Positions 36,092 to 44,790 of a stretch of DNA of 64,000 nt are shown in pieces. The stretch is from positions 2,170,001-2,234,000 of the forward strand of contig NC_015064.1 in NCBI RefSeq assembly GCF_000178975.2. The letters are read 5' to 3'. The translations under genes were made by a program, and so were the position numbers. The notes under the pieces are model-generated. The model did not search any database and had not been told where the DNA came from. It was given only the letters and a program-made list of their open reading frames with translations. Every line of letters begins with the position of its first letter. Positions within the stretch are counted from its first letter, which is position 1. Source of the DNA: Granulicella tundricola MP5ACTX9. GTDB lineage: Bacteria > Acidobacteriota > Terriglobia > Terriglobales > Acidobacteriaceae.

Positions 36092-37915
36092 TTAGAAGTT
36101 GAAGGAGAGTCCAGCCTGGATCGTTCGCGGAGCCTGCGCGAAGTAGAGCGTATGACCGTCCGCCGAGATAAATGGACGATAGCCCTGCGCCAGCAGATTC
36201 GTCACATCGATCGTCGCATCAAGCCCTTGCGGAAGATGATCCTTCCAGCGCAGATGCTGCCGAACCACGCAGCTCAGGTAAGCCTGATCGCTCATCGCAC
36301 CATAAGGATCGACCGCCGTCACCGTACCATCCGGCTGCCAGCGATACGACGCCCGAATGCTGGTTCCGGACCGAGCCAGTTTGCCCTTGACCGAGACTGC
36401 AGCAGCCTGCGAACTCCTGGCCTTCAGCCCTGAAACCGCCTCGGCCACAGAAGTCGCGTCCCCAGCTTCAGAGGCGAGCGCATCGCCCGTAGCGTATTCA
36501 GCCGCAACCCAGAAATCAGGAGCCAGAGGAACGGAAACCGTAAACCGCGCACCGTTTGAGGTGTAACCCGAACCCAGCGTTCGGAAGCCGCCGGAAGCTT
36601 GATCCACCAGCAGCGGGTTCGCCTCCGCGTCCGAAGGCCCTGCAGCCGAGCTTGAAATTCCCTGCTCAAAGCCGCCCGCGACCTCCGTGTTCACCATCGC
36701 ATCGTGGTAGTAGGCCACCTCGACCACGGCCCGGCCGGCCTTGCGCGAAGCTGAAATCTCCTGGTGCCTGCCCTGCTCGAGCAGCATCTGCCCATTCTGC
36801 GCAAGCGCAGCCGGAGCCTCCTGCCGCCGAGCTGAAATGTCTGCAAACTCCTGCGTCGCCCGGTCGGTCGCCATGCGGTACTGCAGTCTCCACGATCCGC
36901 CCGGATGCGCCGTCAGCCGCACAAACGGATGAGTCGCCAGTGCATAGGAGCCCCCGCCCCGAACCCCCTCAACGCTACCACCCACTTCAAGCTCGACATC
37001 CTCACCCAGCGCCATCTGCTGTCCGCTCTGCAGCTTCAGCACCTGGAGCCCGGCAGTCCCGTCAGGACCAACCAGATTGGCATACGACCCGTAGCTCACC
37101 GCCGTGCGGCTTCTGCCACCATAGCCAGCCGCACGTTCATACTCCGCGTCGATCTCCATGGACGGCGCGCCGCCCGCACCGGCCATGCTGTTTGGAGAGG
37201 AACCGACCGAAGTCCTCACCATCCCTACAGCGCCATTGGCGAACGCCTCATGCAGTTCAAGCTCGCTCCGGACGCTATCTTGACCGAACTCCCCAGCCTC
37301 GCCCGTCACAGCTCCGCGAGCCTCAACCCTCGCCGCGGCCCGGGACTCAGGCGCACCCACCACGATCAACGATCCATCGTCGTCAAAGCGCAGGATCGGC
37401 CGATTCGCCGTGGAGCGTAGAGTCCACTTCCAGCTATCCTGCGGCTCATCCGCGCGGCGTCGGCTGGCCGGAAGCCAAGAGGCCGTATCGAACAGCGCAG
37501 CCAGCGTCAGGTCCACCACCGACCGCGAGCCCATCTGTAATTGAAGATTTCCGCGAGTCGCGGGAACCAGCAGCGCGGCACTCGCACGCACCTGGTACTT
37601 ACCCGGCAGCAGTCCTGCGATGCTGTAACGCCCCTGCTGATCCGTAAAAGCGGTTGCAATCGTCGTAGCGTTCGCCGCCACCACCTGCACCAGCGCACCC
37701 ATCTGTGCTACACCCTGCGCGTCCCGAACCACACCCGTCAGAGCCGCCCCGCCTTCCTCCGCGGAGGAAGCGTATGCAGCCCGGCTCGGCTGTGCCAAAA
37801 AGCACAGTGCGGCGACAAGACCGAGCACTGCCACACCGGATTCGTTCTGACTTCCCTGGGTTCGCTGCAAAGGTATCCTCTGCGCGCCGATGGCCTTCTC
37901 CAAATGGTTCTCCAT
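36092..37915 (-). CDS. Outer-membrane beta-barrel protein with carboxypeptidase-regulatory-like domain
   Basis: About 607 residues. After a hydrophobic export signal (VAVLGLVAALCFLAQPSRA) comes a CarboxypepD_reg-like domain (ALTGVVRDAQGVAQMGALVQV, AFTDQQGRYSIAGLLPGKYQV). A long beta-strand-rich region follows, ending in GLSFNF with a C-terminal Phe, as in outer-membrane barrels. It looks like the TonB-dependent-receptor-related proteins abundant in Acidobacteriota but is shorter, and I see no clear plug domain or TonB box. ATG 37915 is chosen; the frame starts at TTG 37924. Substrate unknown. Confidence 0.75.
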   Translation of the reverse strand: MENHLEKAIGAQRIPLQRTQGSQNESGVAVLGLVAALCFLAQPSRAAYASSAEEGGAALTGVVRDAQGVAQMGALVQVVAANATTIATAFTDQQGRYSIAGLLPGKYQVRASAALLVPATRGNLQLQMGSRSVVDLTLAALFDTASWLPASRRRADEPQDSWKWTLRSTANRPILRFDDDGSLIVVGAPESRAAARVEARGAVTGEAGEFGQDSVRSELELHEAFANGAVGMVRTSVGSSPNSMAGAGGAPSMEIDAEYERAAGYGGRSRTAVSYGSYANLVGPDGTAGLQVLKLQSGQQMALGEDVELEVGGSVEGVRGGGSYALATHPFVRLTAHPGGSWRLQYRMATDRATQEFADISARRQEAPAALAQNGQMLLEQGRHQEISASRKAGRAVVEVAYYHDAMVNTEVAGGFEQGISSSAAGPSDAEANPLLVDQASGGFRTLGSGYTSNGARFTVSVPLAPDFWVAAEYATGDALASEAGDATSVAEAVSGLKARSSQAAAVSVKGKLARSGTSIRASYRWQPDGTVTAVDPYGAMSDQAYLSCVVRQHLRWKDHLPQGLDATIDVTNLLAQGYRPFISADGHTLYFAQAPRTIQAGLSFNF

Positions 37916-38014
37916 CGCGAACAATAGAGTCCCTACACTCGTCCGCCGGATCGTCGTTCATCGCTTGACCTCTGCGTGTCGATCGATCCAAATGCGGCGG
38001 ACTCGCCTAGTTCA

Positions 38015-39748
38015 TTAATCCACTGTAAATGATGCCGTCTCTGCAATCTGCTGCTTTCTGACGCCGTCATTCACCTTGATACTGACCTCATATTTGCCTG
38101 GTGTCAGGCTGGCCAGCGGTAAGCTCTTCTCCAACGTCACCTGATCCGCATTCGGATTCAACTTATCCGTCTGCTCGGAGGTGTCCAAAACATCCTTGTT
38201 CGTGGCCAGATCGCGGATCTGGTATTCGATCGTCGCGCCATTCTGCTTGTTCGCGCCGATGCCAAGGTTATAAACCTGCATCCAGAAGTTCAGGTTCTGG
38301 TTGCGATGAAACGCAATCGGCACAGCCACGCCGGTCGGCACGCGCGGACGAATCCGCGTATTCCCGATGACGAAGTTACCCGCGCCAATCTCCTTCGAAG
38401 GCACGCGCTCCATGCGATCCGCCAGGATCAGGGAAGAGTGAGAAAGCTCGTCGTCGATGTACTTCGGAACATTGACGCTACGCTGCCAGCGACCGATGTG
38501 ATCCGGATTGTTCACGTCCTTGATCACGATATCGACCTTGTACAGACCTGGACGCAGCGGAATTGCCTTCCAATACACGGAACTCTGTGTCTGCGTCTGC
38601 CCCAGCAGCTCGCTCGGAACCTGTACAGCCACCGGCTCTTCAAACGTCTGCAGCACGCGGTGATTCAGGTTGGAAACGCGCCCCAAAATGTTGACTGTTC
38701 CGGTTGAAACGCCGTCCTTCGTATTGAAGGTGATGTCCTTGTTATGAATCTGTAGCGTCAACGGCACCAGCACAGTGTCGTTGGTGACCTTCACGTAGTC
38801 GGTCCGGACGTCGAACAGGAACGGAGGCCCCGTCAGAATCTTGGACGAAACCATGTACGACTCGAGATCCTTGAACTTGATCACCGGCGCCGCGCCCAGC
38901 TTGGCAAACTGATCCAGCCGGTCGAACTGCTTGGAGGCGTTCTGCTGAGACATCGGTCCCGTACCAAGCTGCTCCAACCCGCCGCCCGAGAAGCGGTCCG
39001 CCTGCTTGGCCTGACCCATCTGCTCATACAGCGTCTGGCCCGCGCCCGGCGTATGCTTCAGCGCGTCCTTCTCAGAGCGGTCCAGCGTCATGTGGTAGTC
39101 GCCGCACATGCAGGTGTCGACGAACTCCACATCGATGTTGTCGCCGATGCCTTCGATATAACGGTAGTGCCAGATCTCAAACGGGAACGTCGACGTGCTT
39201 CCGCCGCCCTCTTCCATTGGCCGCTCGTAGTTACCGCCGCTGGGGTGTGAGTCGATATTGTCCGGCTTGCCGTACGCAATATAGATATGTCCACGATCCG
39301 TGCGCCAGCCAGCCTTACCGGCGGCAAAGTGCTCATTCGCGTAGGCGATGCGCGCGTAGTGTTCTTCGCGATATTCGTTATCAGGGGAGTCGGGATTCGG
39401 ATTCCGGCGCAGCCAGAAGTTCTCGATGAACTGGTCGCGCTCCTCGTCGTTCGAAAGATGCTTGAACGCGGAAAGCTCCTGGTCCGTAATGATCCAGCGC
39501 ACGTCCTGATCCACCCAGGTCTTGTAGGAGCCTTTAAGCTCCTGCTTCATGCCCTTTTGTGCGGAACGGGTCTCCTGATCGGTGCGCGGACGCTCCGTCG
39601 GGTCCGGCTTATCTTTCTGTACCGGAACCTTGGTCACGCCGTCCTGGCCCGGATTCTGCGCGTGCAGCGTCTGCCCACCTGCCAGCATCATCGACAAAGC
39701 AGCCACGCCAAAAACCAGTCGTACCGTACGCACCAAGGGAAAATTCAT
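38015..39748 (-). CDS. GWxTD domain-containing secreted protein
   Basis: About 577 residues with a signal peptide (LVFGVAALSMMLAGGQTLHAQ). The GWxTD region is recognisable: YKTWVDQDVRWIITDQEL, DQFIENFWLRRNPNPDSPDNE and GKAGWRTDRGHIYIAYGKPD, the GWRTD motif that names the family. The C-terminal part is beta-sandwich-like (PLTLQIHNKDITF and LTPGKYEVSIKVNDG). The family is typical of Acidobacteriota and related soil bacteria; its function is not established. ATG 39748 is supported by AGGA eight bases upstream; the open frame extends to 39859 without family features. Confidence 0.92.
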   Translation of the reverse strand: MNFPLVRTVRLVFGVAALSMMLAGGQTLHAQNPGQDGVTKVPVQKDKPDPTERPRTDQETRSAQKGMKQELKGSYKTWVDQDVRWIITDQELSAFKHLSNDEERDQFIENFWLRRNPNPDSPDNEYREEHYARIAYANEHFAAGKAGWRTDRGHIYIAYGKPDNIDSHPSGGNYERPMEEGGGSTSTFPFEIWHYRYIEGIGDNIDVEFVDTCMCGDYHMTLDRSEKDALKHTPGAGQTLYEQMGQAKQADRFSGGGLEQLGTGPMSQQNASKQFDRLDQFAKLGAAPVIKFKDLESYMVSSKILTGPPFLFDVRTDYVKVTNDTVLVPLTLQIHNKDITFNTKDGVSTGTVNILGRVSNLNHRVLQTFEEPVAVQVPSELLGQTQTQSSVYWKAIPLRPGLYKVDIVIKDVNNPDHIGRWQRSVNVPKYIDDELSHSSLILADRMERVPSKEIGAGNFVIGNTRIRPRVPTGVAVPIAFHRNQNLNFWMQVYNLGIGANKQNGATIEYQIRDLATNKDVLDTSEQTDKLNPNADQVTLEKSLPLASLTPGKYEVSIKVNDGVRKQQIAETASFTVD

Positions 39749-40086
39749 ATTAAAGTCCTGCTCCTGCTGATTACAGAGAATTGTAGGCTGAAATGGGGCA
39801 ACATACAAACCCCGACTGGCATCCCGCAAACTGCCTCTGGTGAGCAATTTCTCAATCAAGCCATCCTGATTTCAGCCGAACAGTACCCCTGTATCCGGAT
39901 TGGACGACGAACTTCTTCGAAGGTAAGGAACTCGGCGTATCTTTCTGGTACTCCCTTCCTCATCTTGTTCATCCCGTCCCGAATAAATTCAATGGAACCA
40001 ACAGATTCACCTCTGCGTATTCCCTCCAAAGCCGTATTCTTAGGATCATCCCTACCGTTCCGTGTACGCCAAAGGCCTGACCCGCA
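39749..40086. other. 338-base divergent intergenic region, no gene seen
   Basis: This gap separates the start of the GWxTD gene (minus) from the start of the periplasmic adaptor gene (plus) and should hold promoters for both. Short open frames cross it on both strands, but none has a ribosome binding site or recognisable protein. I could not identify a convincing -35/-10 pair, an operator or an RNA structure. Confidence 0.5.
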
Positions 40087-41502
40087 ATGAGCTTCAAGAA
40101 AATCGCCATCATCGTCGTCGTCGTGCTCGCCCTCGCAGGCATCGCCACCTTCTCCATCCTGCAAAGCCAGGCCAACGTCGTCAAGGTCACGACCGCCACC
40201 GTCGGCCGCCAGGACCTGATCTCCGTCGTCACCGGCACCGGCCAGATCAAGCCCAAGACCTACGTCAATATCGGCGCCACTGCCTTTGGCCGCATCACGC
40301 ACCTCAACGTGAAGGAAGGCGACCACGTCAAGAAGGGCGCCACCCTGGCCACGGTGGAAAATATCCAGCCCACCGCCACGGTCGCGGCTCAGCAGGCCAC
40401 CATCGCCAGCTCCAAGACCAACGTCACCGCGGACGTCGCAGCAGAGCAGACCGCTCACGCCAACATCGCCGCCGCCAGGGCAGATCTCGAGCAGCGCAAG
40501 CTCGACTACGACCGCGCCCTAGAGCTCTATAACGACAAGCTCATCGCCAAGCAGGACTTCGACGCCAAGAAGGCCGTCTACGACGCCTCCGTCGCCACGC
40601 TCGACCAGCGCATCGCCTCCGAGTCCCAGGCCAGGGCCCAGACCAACTCCCAGCGAGCGATGGTCAACCAGGCCGTCGCCAGCCAGCGCTCCAACTTCGA
40701 TGCGCTTGATAAGACCGTCTCCCGTGCGCCCTTCGACGGCCTCGTTACCAACGTCCCCGTCCGTGAGGGCGAGACGATGGTCATCGGCATCCAGAACGCA
40801 GAGGGCTCTACCCTCATGACCCTTGCCGATATGTCCGTCATCACCGCGGAGGTCAAGGTCGATGAGACCGACATCGTCAACGTCGCGATGAACCAGACCG
40901 CGGAGATCACAGTCGATGCCCTGCCCGGCCGCATCTTCAAGGGCCACGTCACAGAGGTGGGCGACCAGGCCCTGCTCCGCACCACCGGCGTCGCCACCAG
41001 CCAGTCCACCACCGGCACGGAAGAGGCCAAGGACTTCAAGGTCGTCGTTACCATCGACAACGTAGACGGCCAGAACAACGATGAGCTCCGCCCCGGCCTC
41101 TCCACCACCGCAAAGATCACCACGGCCCGCCGCCCCGATGCCATCACTATTCCCATCCAGGCGCTCGTCCAGCGTGATCCCGCTGCTGAGAAGGCCCTCT
41201 CCGCCAGCGCGGGCAAGCCTCACGCACCCTCTGCCACGGCCACGCCCGCCGCCAGCCATGCCAAGCCCAATCTCGTGCAGGGTCTCTATCTCCTGACCAC
41301 AGACCACGGCAAACACCGGGTGACCTTCACTCCCGTCAGCACCGGCGTCACCGGCGCAACCGATATCGAGGTCCTCTCCGGCATTAAGACGGGAGACATC
41401 ATCGTCACCGGTCAGTACAAGGTCCTGCGCACGCTGAAGAGCGGAACACTCGTCAAGATCGACAACACACCCGACACCCTCGCCGACACGTCCAAGTCCT
41501 AA
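40087..41502 (+). CDS. Periplasmic adaptor subunit, HlyD/MacA-like (membrane fusion protein)
   Basis: A 471-residue protein with one N-terminal membrane anchor ([20 protein letters not shown]). The barrel-sandwich (lipoyl) half-motif is [17 protein letters not shown], paired after the hairpin with [16 protein letters not shown]. The long coiled-coil hairpin spans about 100-210, and beta-barrel and membrane-proximal domains follow ([40 protein letters not shown]). It links an inner-membrane ABC or RND pump to an outer-membrane channel. It is followed 34 bases downstream by an ABC ATPase, the usual MacA-MacB order, but the permease gene is not found next to it. Confidence 0.92.
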   Translation: MSFKKIAIIVVVVLALAGIATFSILQSQANVVKVTTATVGRQDLISVVTGTGQIKPKTYVNIGATAFGRITHLNVKEGDHVKKGATLATVENIQPTATVAAQQATIASSKTNVTADVAAEQTAHANIAAARADLEQRKLDYDRALELYNDKLIAKQDFDAKKAVYDASVATLDQRIASESQARAQTNSQRAMVNQAVASQRSNFDALDKTVSRAPFDGLVTNVPVREGETMVIGIQNAEGSTLMTLADMSVITAEVKVDETDIVNVAMNQTAEITVDALPGRIFKGHVTEVGDQALLRTTGVATSQSTTGTEEAKDFKVVVTIDNVDGQNNDELRPGLSTTAKITTARRPDAITIPIQALVQRDPAAEKALSASAGKPHAPSATATPAASHAKPNLVQGLYLLTTDHGKHRVTFTPVSTGVTGATDIEVLSGIKTGDIIVTGQYKVLRTLKSGTLVKIDNTPDTLADTSKS

Positions 41503-41536
41503 GTCTTTCTCGCACCAGACAGCACCGGAGACACCC

Positions 41537-42298
41537 ATGGCCACCGCACCCGCAATCGACCCCACCCTCATCAACGCCGAAGGCCCCGTCGCCGGCGAGG
41601 TCATCGTCACCAGCAATCTCTGGAAGACCTACGAGATGGGCGACCAGCAGGTCCACGCCCTGCGCGGCGTCAACCTTCGCATCAAGCACAACGAGTACGT
41701 CGCCATCATGGGCCCTTCCGGCTCCGGCAAGTCCACCCTGATGAACCTCATCGGCTGCCTGGACTCACCCTCCCAGGGCAAGTACTGGCTCAACGGCCAC
41801 AACGTTTCGGAGCTGAACGACGACGAGCTCGCCCGCATCCGTAACAAGGAGATCGGCTTCGTCTTCCAGACCTTCAACCTCCTGGCCCGCGCAACCTCCC
41901 TCCACAACGTGGAGCTGCCCCTCATCTACAACGGCACCCCGGCCGCGGAGCGCACCGCACGAGCTAAGGAGGTCCTGGAACAGGTCTCCCTCGGACCCCG
42001 CATGATGCACAAGCCCAATGAGCTCTCCGGTGGTCAGCGTCAGCGCGTAGCCATCGCCCGCGCCCTGGTCAATCGCCCCAGCATAATCCTCGCCGACGAG
42101 CCCACCGGAAACCTCGACTCCAAGACCAGCGTCGAGATCATGGCCCTCTTCGCTGAGCTCCATGAGAAGGGCAACACCATCGTCCTCGTCACCCACGAGC
42201 CCGATATCGCCGAGTACGCCCACCGCATCGTCACCATCCGCGACGGCGTCGTCTCCAGCGATCACCCCTCCGCCCGCCACGCCGCGCAGACAAGCTAG
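41537..42298 (+). CDS. ABC transporter ATP-binding protein (MacB/LolD-type)
   Basis: A 253-residue single ATPase domain with Walker [11 protein letters not shown]-loop FVFQTFNLL, signature [15 protein letters not shown], Walker [14 protein letters not shown] and switch His in VLVTHEP. The TGNLDS motif marks the LolD/MacB/FtsE group, which powers mechanotransmission-type exporters or lipoprotein release. GGAG upstream of ATG 41537 supports the start. It directly follows the MacA-like adaptor. The next gene downstream is convergent and unrelated, so the partner permease must lie elsewhere in the genome. Confidence 0.95.
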   Translation: MATAPAIDPTLINAEGPVAGEVIVTSNLWKTYEMGDQQVHALRGVNLRIKHNEYVAIMGPSGSGKSTLMNLIGCLDSPSQGKYWLNGHNVSELNDDELARIRNKEIGFVFQTFNLLARATSLHNVELPLIYNGTPAAERTARAKEVLEQVSLGPRMMHKPNELSGGQRQRVAIARALVNRPSIILADEPTGNLDSKTSVEIMALFAELHEKGNTIVLVTHEPDIAEYAHRIVTIRDGVVSSDHPSARHAAQTS

Positions 42299-42314
42299 AA
42301 GACAAGCTAGCAGC

Positions 42315-43733
42315 TTAGTTCGCCGTCGCTCCAAGTAGCCCTGACACACTGGTGTGCAGGTCCGCGTCCTGCATGACGTAGAACGTGCCGCCCCGTCCGT
42401 TCTGGCTCGGCGAGCAGTCCGGCCCATTCAGCGAGCCCTCCTGGTTCATATCGCCAAAGATCACATAAGGGGCCGGCCCGGAGGTCGAGACTCCCACCTT
42501 GGCATGGTTTCCGTTCGGGTTCGATCCCCCCAGCAGCCCGAAGGAAGTCTTGTTCCACACCCCCGCCGTGGCGCTCACCACCGCTCCGCTAGGCCCTAAG
42601 CTCGAATCCCAGCAATGGATCGGGGTGGAAGCCGTCGTATTCGGGATGATGTCCGGCAGCGTCCACCAGTTCGCCACATGCAGTGAAACCCCGCCCAGCT
42701 CAGCCGAGACCATCTGCCACGGCGGAACCTGCAGCTTGCCGGGCTTTGAGATCATCTCCACCCCAGTCGAAAGCATCCCCGTCACCACCCCGGTTCCCTT
42801 TGGCCCGGTCACAAGCCCGGACACCAGGGCGGACACCCGTGCGGGGCCACCGTTGTTCACCACCTGCAGATTGGTGGTGTCGGTCGCGATACTCGCATTG
42901 TCCAGCCCCGCCAGCACCAGCTCGAGGTCCGGCTCGGTCAGCCGCAGCGCGAAGAAGTGCTGACTCACCTCAACGTCGTTATCCTTCTCCAGGCACCCCA
43001 GCGTGCCGCCGGCAGCACGCGCATGCTTCGCACTCCCGGATAGCGGCCACTCCGGCGTCGACACCTGCATCACCATGCCCTCGCCCGCGTCGTTCCAGGC
43101 CAGCATCCCCTTGGAGTGCGCCCATGCAGAGCTGCACGAATCCCCCACCCCACAAGGCTTCGTCGGATCGCCATAAGGCTGATCGTTCCACACCACGTAG
43201 TGATAGCTGCCGTTATAGATCTCGTCGTACGTTGCGCCCACCGGGTCCTGCTCGGTTGTCCCCAGGCACTCATTCCCGCCAGTCTGCAGCGTGTGCGCCT
43301 CGCTGCTCGCATAAACAAACTGCTGGCTGAAGTGCGCATATTTATCTGAATCCTGCTTCGTCCCGCCAAACGGGCACGTCCGTGTATCCCCGCCCGCGCA
43401 ACCAGGAAATGCCTGCGCATTAAGCTTGAACACAAAGAACCAGTCCACGGGATGCCCCGCCGCCAGCAGCGGATACGGCTGCGCGCAAGCGGTCTTGCCG
43501 GTTCCGCCGCAGTTTAGCCCCGCAAGCGTATTCCCCGCTGCGCTGGCCGACCCACCCGCACCCGGCACCGCCACCGTCTTGACCGGCCCCTTAGCCCCCG
43601 GAGCAGGATGGTGCAATGGAAACAGCAGACTGCTCGCCGCCAGCAGAATCGGTGCCGCAGGCCCGAGCTTACGCACCAGGCTGCCGCCCGTTCCAGTCCC
43701 GCTTGCCGTCTTCGTAACCTTCGCGGGCGCCAT
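42315..43733 (-). CDS. DNase II-like protein (exported, phospholipase-D-superfamily fold)
   Basis: A 472-residue protein with an N-terminal hydrophobic segment (AAPILLAASSLLFPL) suggesting export or a membrane anchor. DNase II hallmarks are visible in order: GHPVDWFFVFKLN, AWAHSKGMLAWN (H206-x-K208) and NHAKVGVST (H410-x-K412), followed by YVIFGDMNQEGS and GRGGTFYVMQD. The two HxK motifs correspond to the catalytic pair of the family, so the enzyme may be active and would cut DNA without metal at acidic pH. Bacterial members are uncommon. It is the last gene of a three-gene minus-strand group with two small membrane proteins, spaced by one base. Assignment is by motif only. Confidence 0.75.
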   Translation of the reverse strand: MAPAKVTKTASGTGTGGSLVRKLGPAAPILLAASSLLFPLHHPAPGAKGPVKTVAVPGAGGSASAAGNTLAGLNCGGTGKTACAQPYPLLAAGHPVDWFFVFKLNAQAFPGCAGGDTRTCPFGGTKQDSDKYAHFSQQFVYASSEAHTLQTGGNECLGTTEQDPVGATYDEIYNGSYHYVVWNDQPYGDPTKPCGVGDSCSSAWAHSKGMLAWNDAGEGMVMQVSTPEWPLSGSAKHARAAGGTLGCLEKDNDVEVSQHFFALRLTEPDLELVLAGLDNASIATDTTNLQVVNNGGPARVSALVSGLVTGPKGTGVVTGMLSTGVEMISKPGKLQVPPWQMVSAELGGVSLHVANWWTLPDIIPNTTASTPIHCWDSSLGPSGAVVSATAGVWNKTSFGLLGGSNPNGNHAKVGVSTSGPAPYVIFGDMNQEGSLNGPDCSPSQNGRGGTFYVMQDADLHTSVSGLLGATAN

Positions 43734-43734
43734 C

Positions 43735-44253
43735 TTACTCGCCTAGTCCAGCAGCAGGAGCAGCCACAGGATTCGGCGCGCCTTCAGCAGCCACTCCATC
43801 CGGCGTCGCAATCGCTGCCGCCCCGGTCGCGGAGATATCCTTGACGGTCTTCTGGTCCCCTGCCGCGTTCAAAACACCCGGCTGGCTGTAAGAGATCCCT
43901 TTGCCCACCGCATAGGTCGTCGAGCTGATCCCAAGCAGAATCAGAATCTGTGCCGAAATCTCCGGAAACTTCCCATCCTGAATCGTCAGGATGAACAGCC
44001 CCAGCGCAATCACGATCGTAAAGATCACCAGTTGAAACCGCGAGACGCTCGCCTGTCCATTGACCTCGGACACCAGCGCATCCAGGTCGATCTTGCCCGT
44101 CCATACCATCCATAGCAGCACAAACGATAGAATCCCCAGGAAGCCGCACACGCCATATCCTGCGATCAACTTCAATGTGATCAGCTTCTCGTTTGAAGCC
44201 AGGCAAGTCTCACAACCCTGTAGTCCGATGTACATTTCCGCCACACCTTTCAT
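43735..44253 (-). CDS. Hypothetical two-helix membrane protein
   Basis: A 172-residue protein I do not recognise. Three hydrophobic segments are visible: LIAGYGVCGFLGILSFVLLWMVW, LVIFTIVIALGLFILTI and a weaker one at ISAQILILLGISSTTYAVG. Between the first two is a short segment, SVSRFQLVIF, seen in a group of uncharacterised bacterial membrane proteins. The C-terminal 40 residues are Ala/Pro-rich. It ends one base before the DNase II-like gene and starts 21 bases after the preceding small membrane protein, so the three are probably one operon. Function unknown. Confidence 0.65.
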   Translation of the reverse strand: MKGVAEMYIGLQGCETCLASNEKLITLKLIAGYGVCGFLGILSFVLLWMVWTGKIDLDALVSEVNGQASVSRFQLVIFTIVIALGLFILTIQDGKFPEISAQILILLGISSTTYAVGKGISYSQPGVLNAAGDQKTVKDISATGAAAIATPDGVAAEGAPNPVAAPAAGLGE

Positions 44254-44274
44254 CCTCTAAATCTCTCTGCCCAG

Positions 44275-44595
44275 CTAACGCCCGCGAGCAACCCGCAGCC
44301 ACGTCCCAATCAGGTAAACCGCACAGCTCGCCCCAAACAAAATCAGCCACCACAGCCCGATCCCCGGCATCGTCCCACTGCCGTCCGTCACAAGGTCAAT
44401 CGCATACTTCAAACTCACAACCACCGTCACAACCAGCAGCAGTACTCGCTCAAGCTTTAAACCCGCAAACCCGCTGCCGCTCCCGAGCAATCCCTTCAGG
44501 TTGATCCGTCGAGCCACCATCAGGTACGCCAGCAGCAAGATCAGCGCTGTCGCAAGACAAGCCCCTTCCAATCGAATCAATCGAAGAGAAATCAT
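44275..44595 (-). CDS. Hypothetical small membrane protein
   Basis: About 106 residues if it starts at ATG 44595 (MISLRLIRLEGACLATALIL). It has three probable membrane helices (LATALILLLAYLMVA, LLLVVTVVVSLKYAIDLV, LWWLILFGASCAVYLIG) and a basic C terminus. I do not recognise the family. The frame is open to 44751, but the extra N-terminal part is not hydrophobic and has no better ribosome site, so the start is uncertain. It heads the three-gene group that ends with the DNase II-like gene. Confidence 0.55.
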   Translation of the reverse strand: MISLRLIRLEGACLATALILLLAYLMVARRINLKGLLGSGSGFAGLKLERVLLLVVTVVVSLKYAIDLVTDGSGTMPGIGLWWLILFGASCAVYLIGTWLRVARGR

Positions 44596-44790
44596 AGAAG
44601 TAGAAATCGGAATAAAGGACAGCGACCGGGAGGTACGGGGGAATGTCGGCCATCCTAGCATCCACGCCTCTCCCGCACAATCTATTTGTTCAAACACCCC
44701 CACCCGTTCCCCCGCCCGGGAACCCCATTCGTCATCCACGCAACGCTCCATGCGACCTTACGGCCCCCTTGCACCGTCTAAACTACTGAT

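Noticed and set aside
42595..42620. tRNA T-loop-like string (GCTCGAATCCC)
   Set aside because: It lies within the DNase II-like coding sequence and has no acceptor, D or anticodon arms around it.
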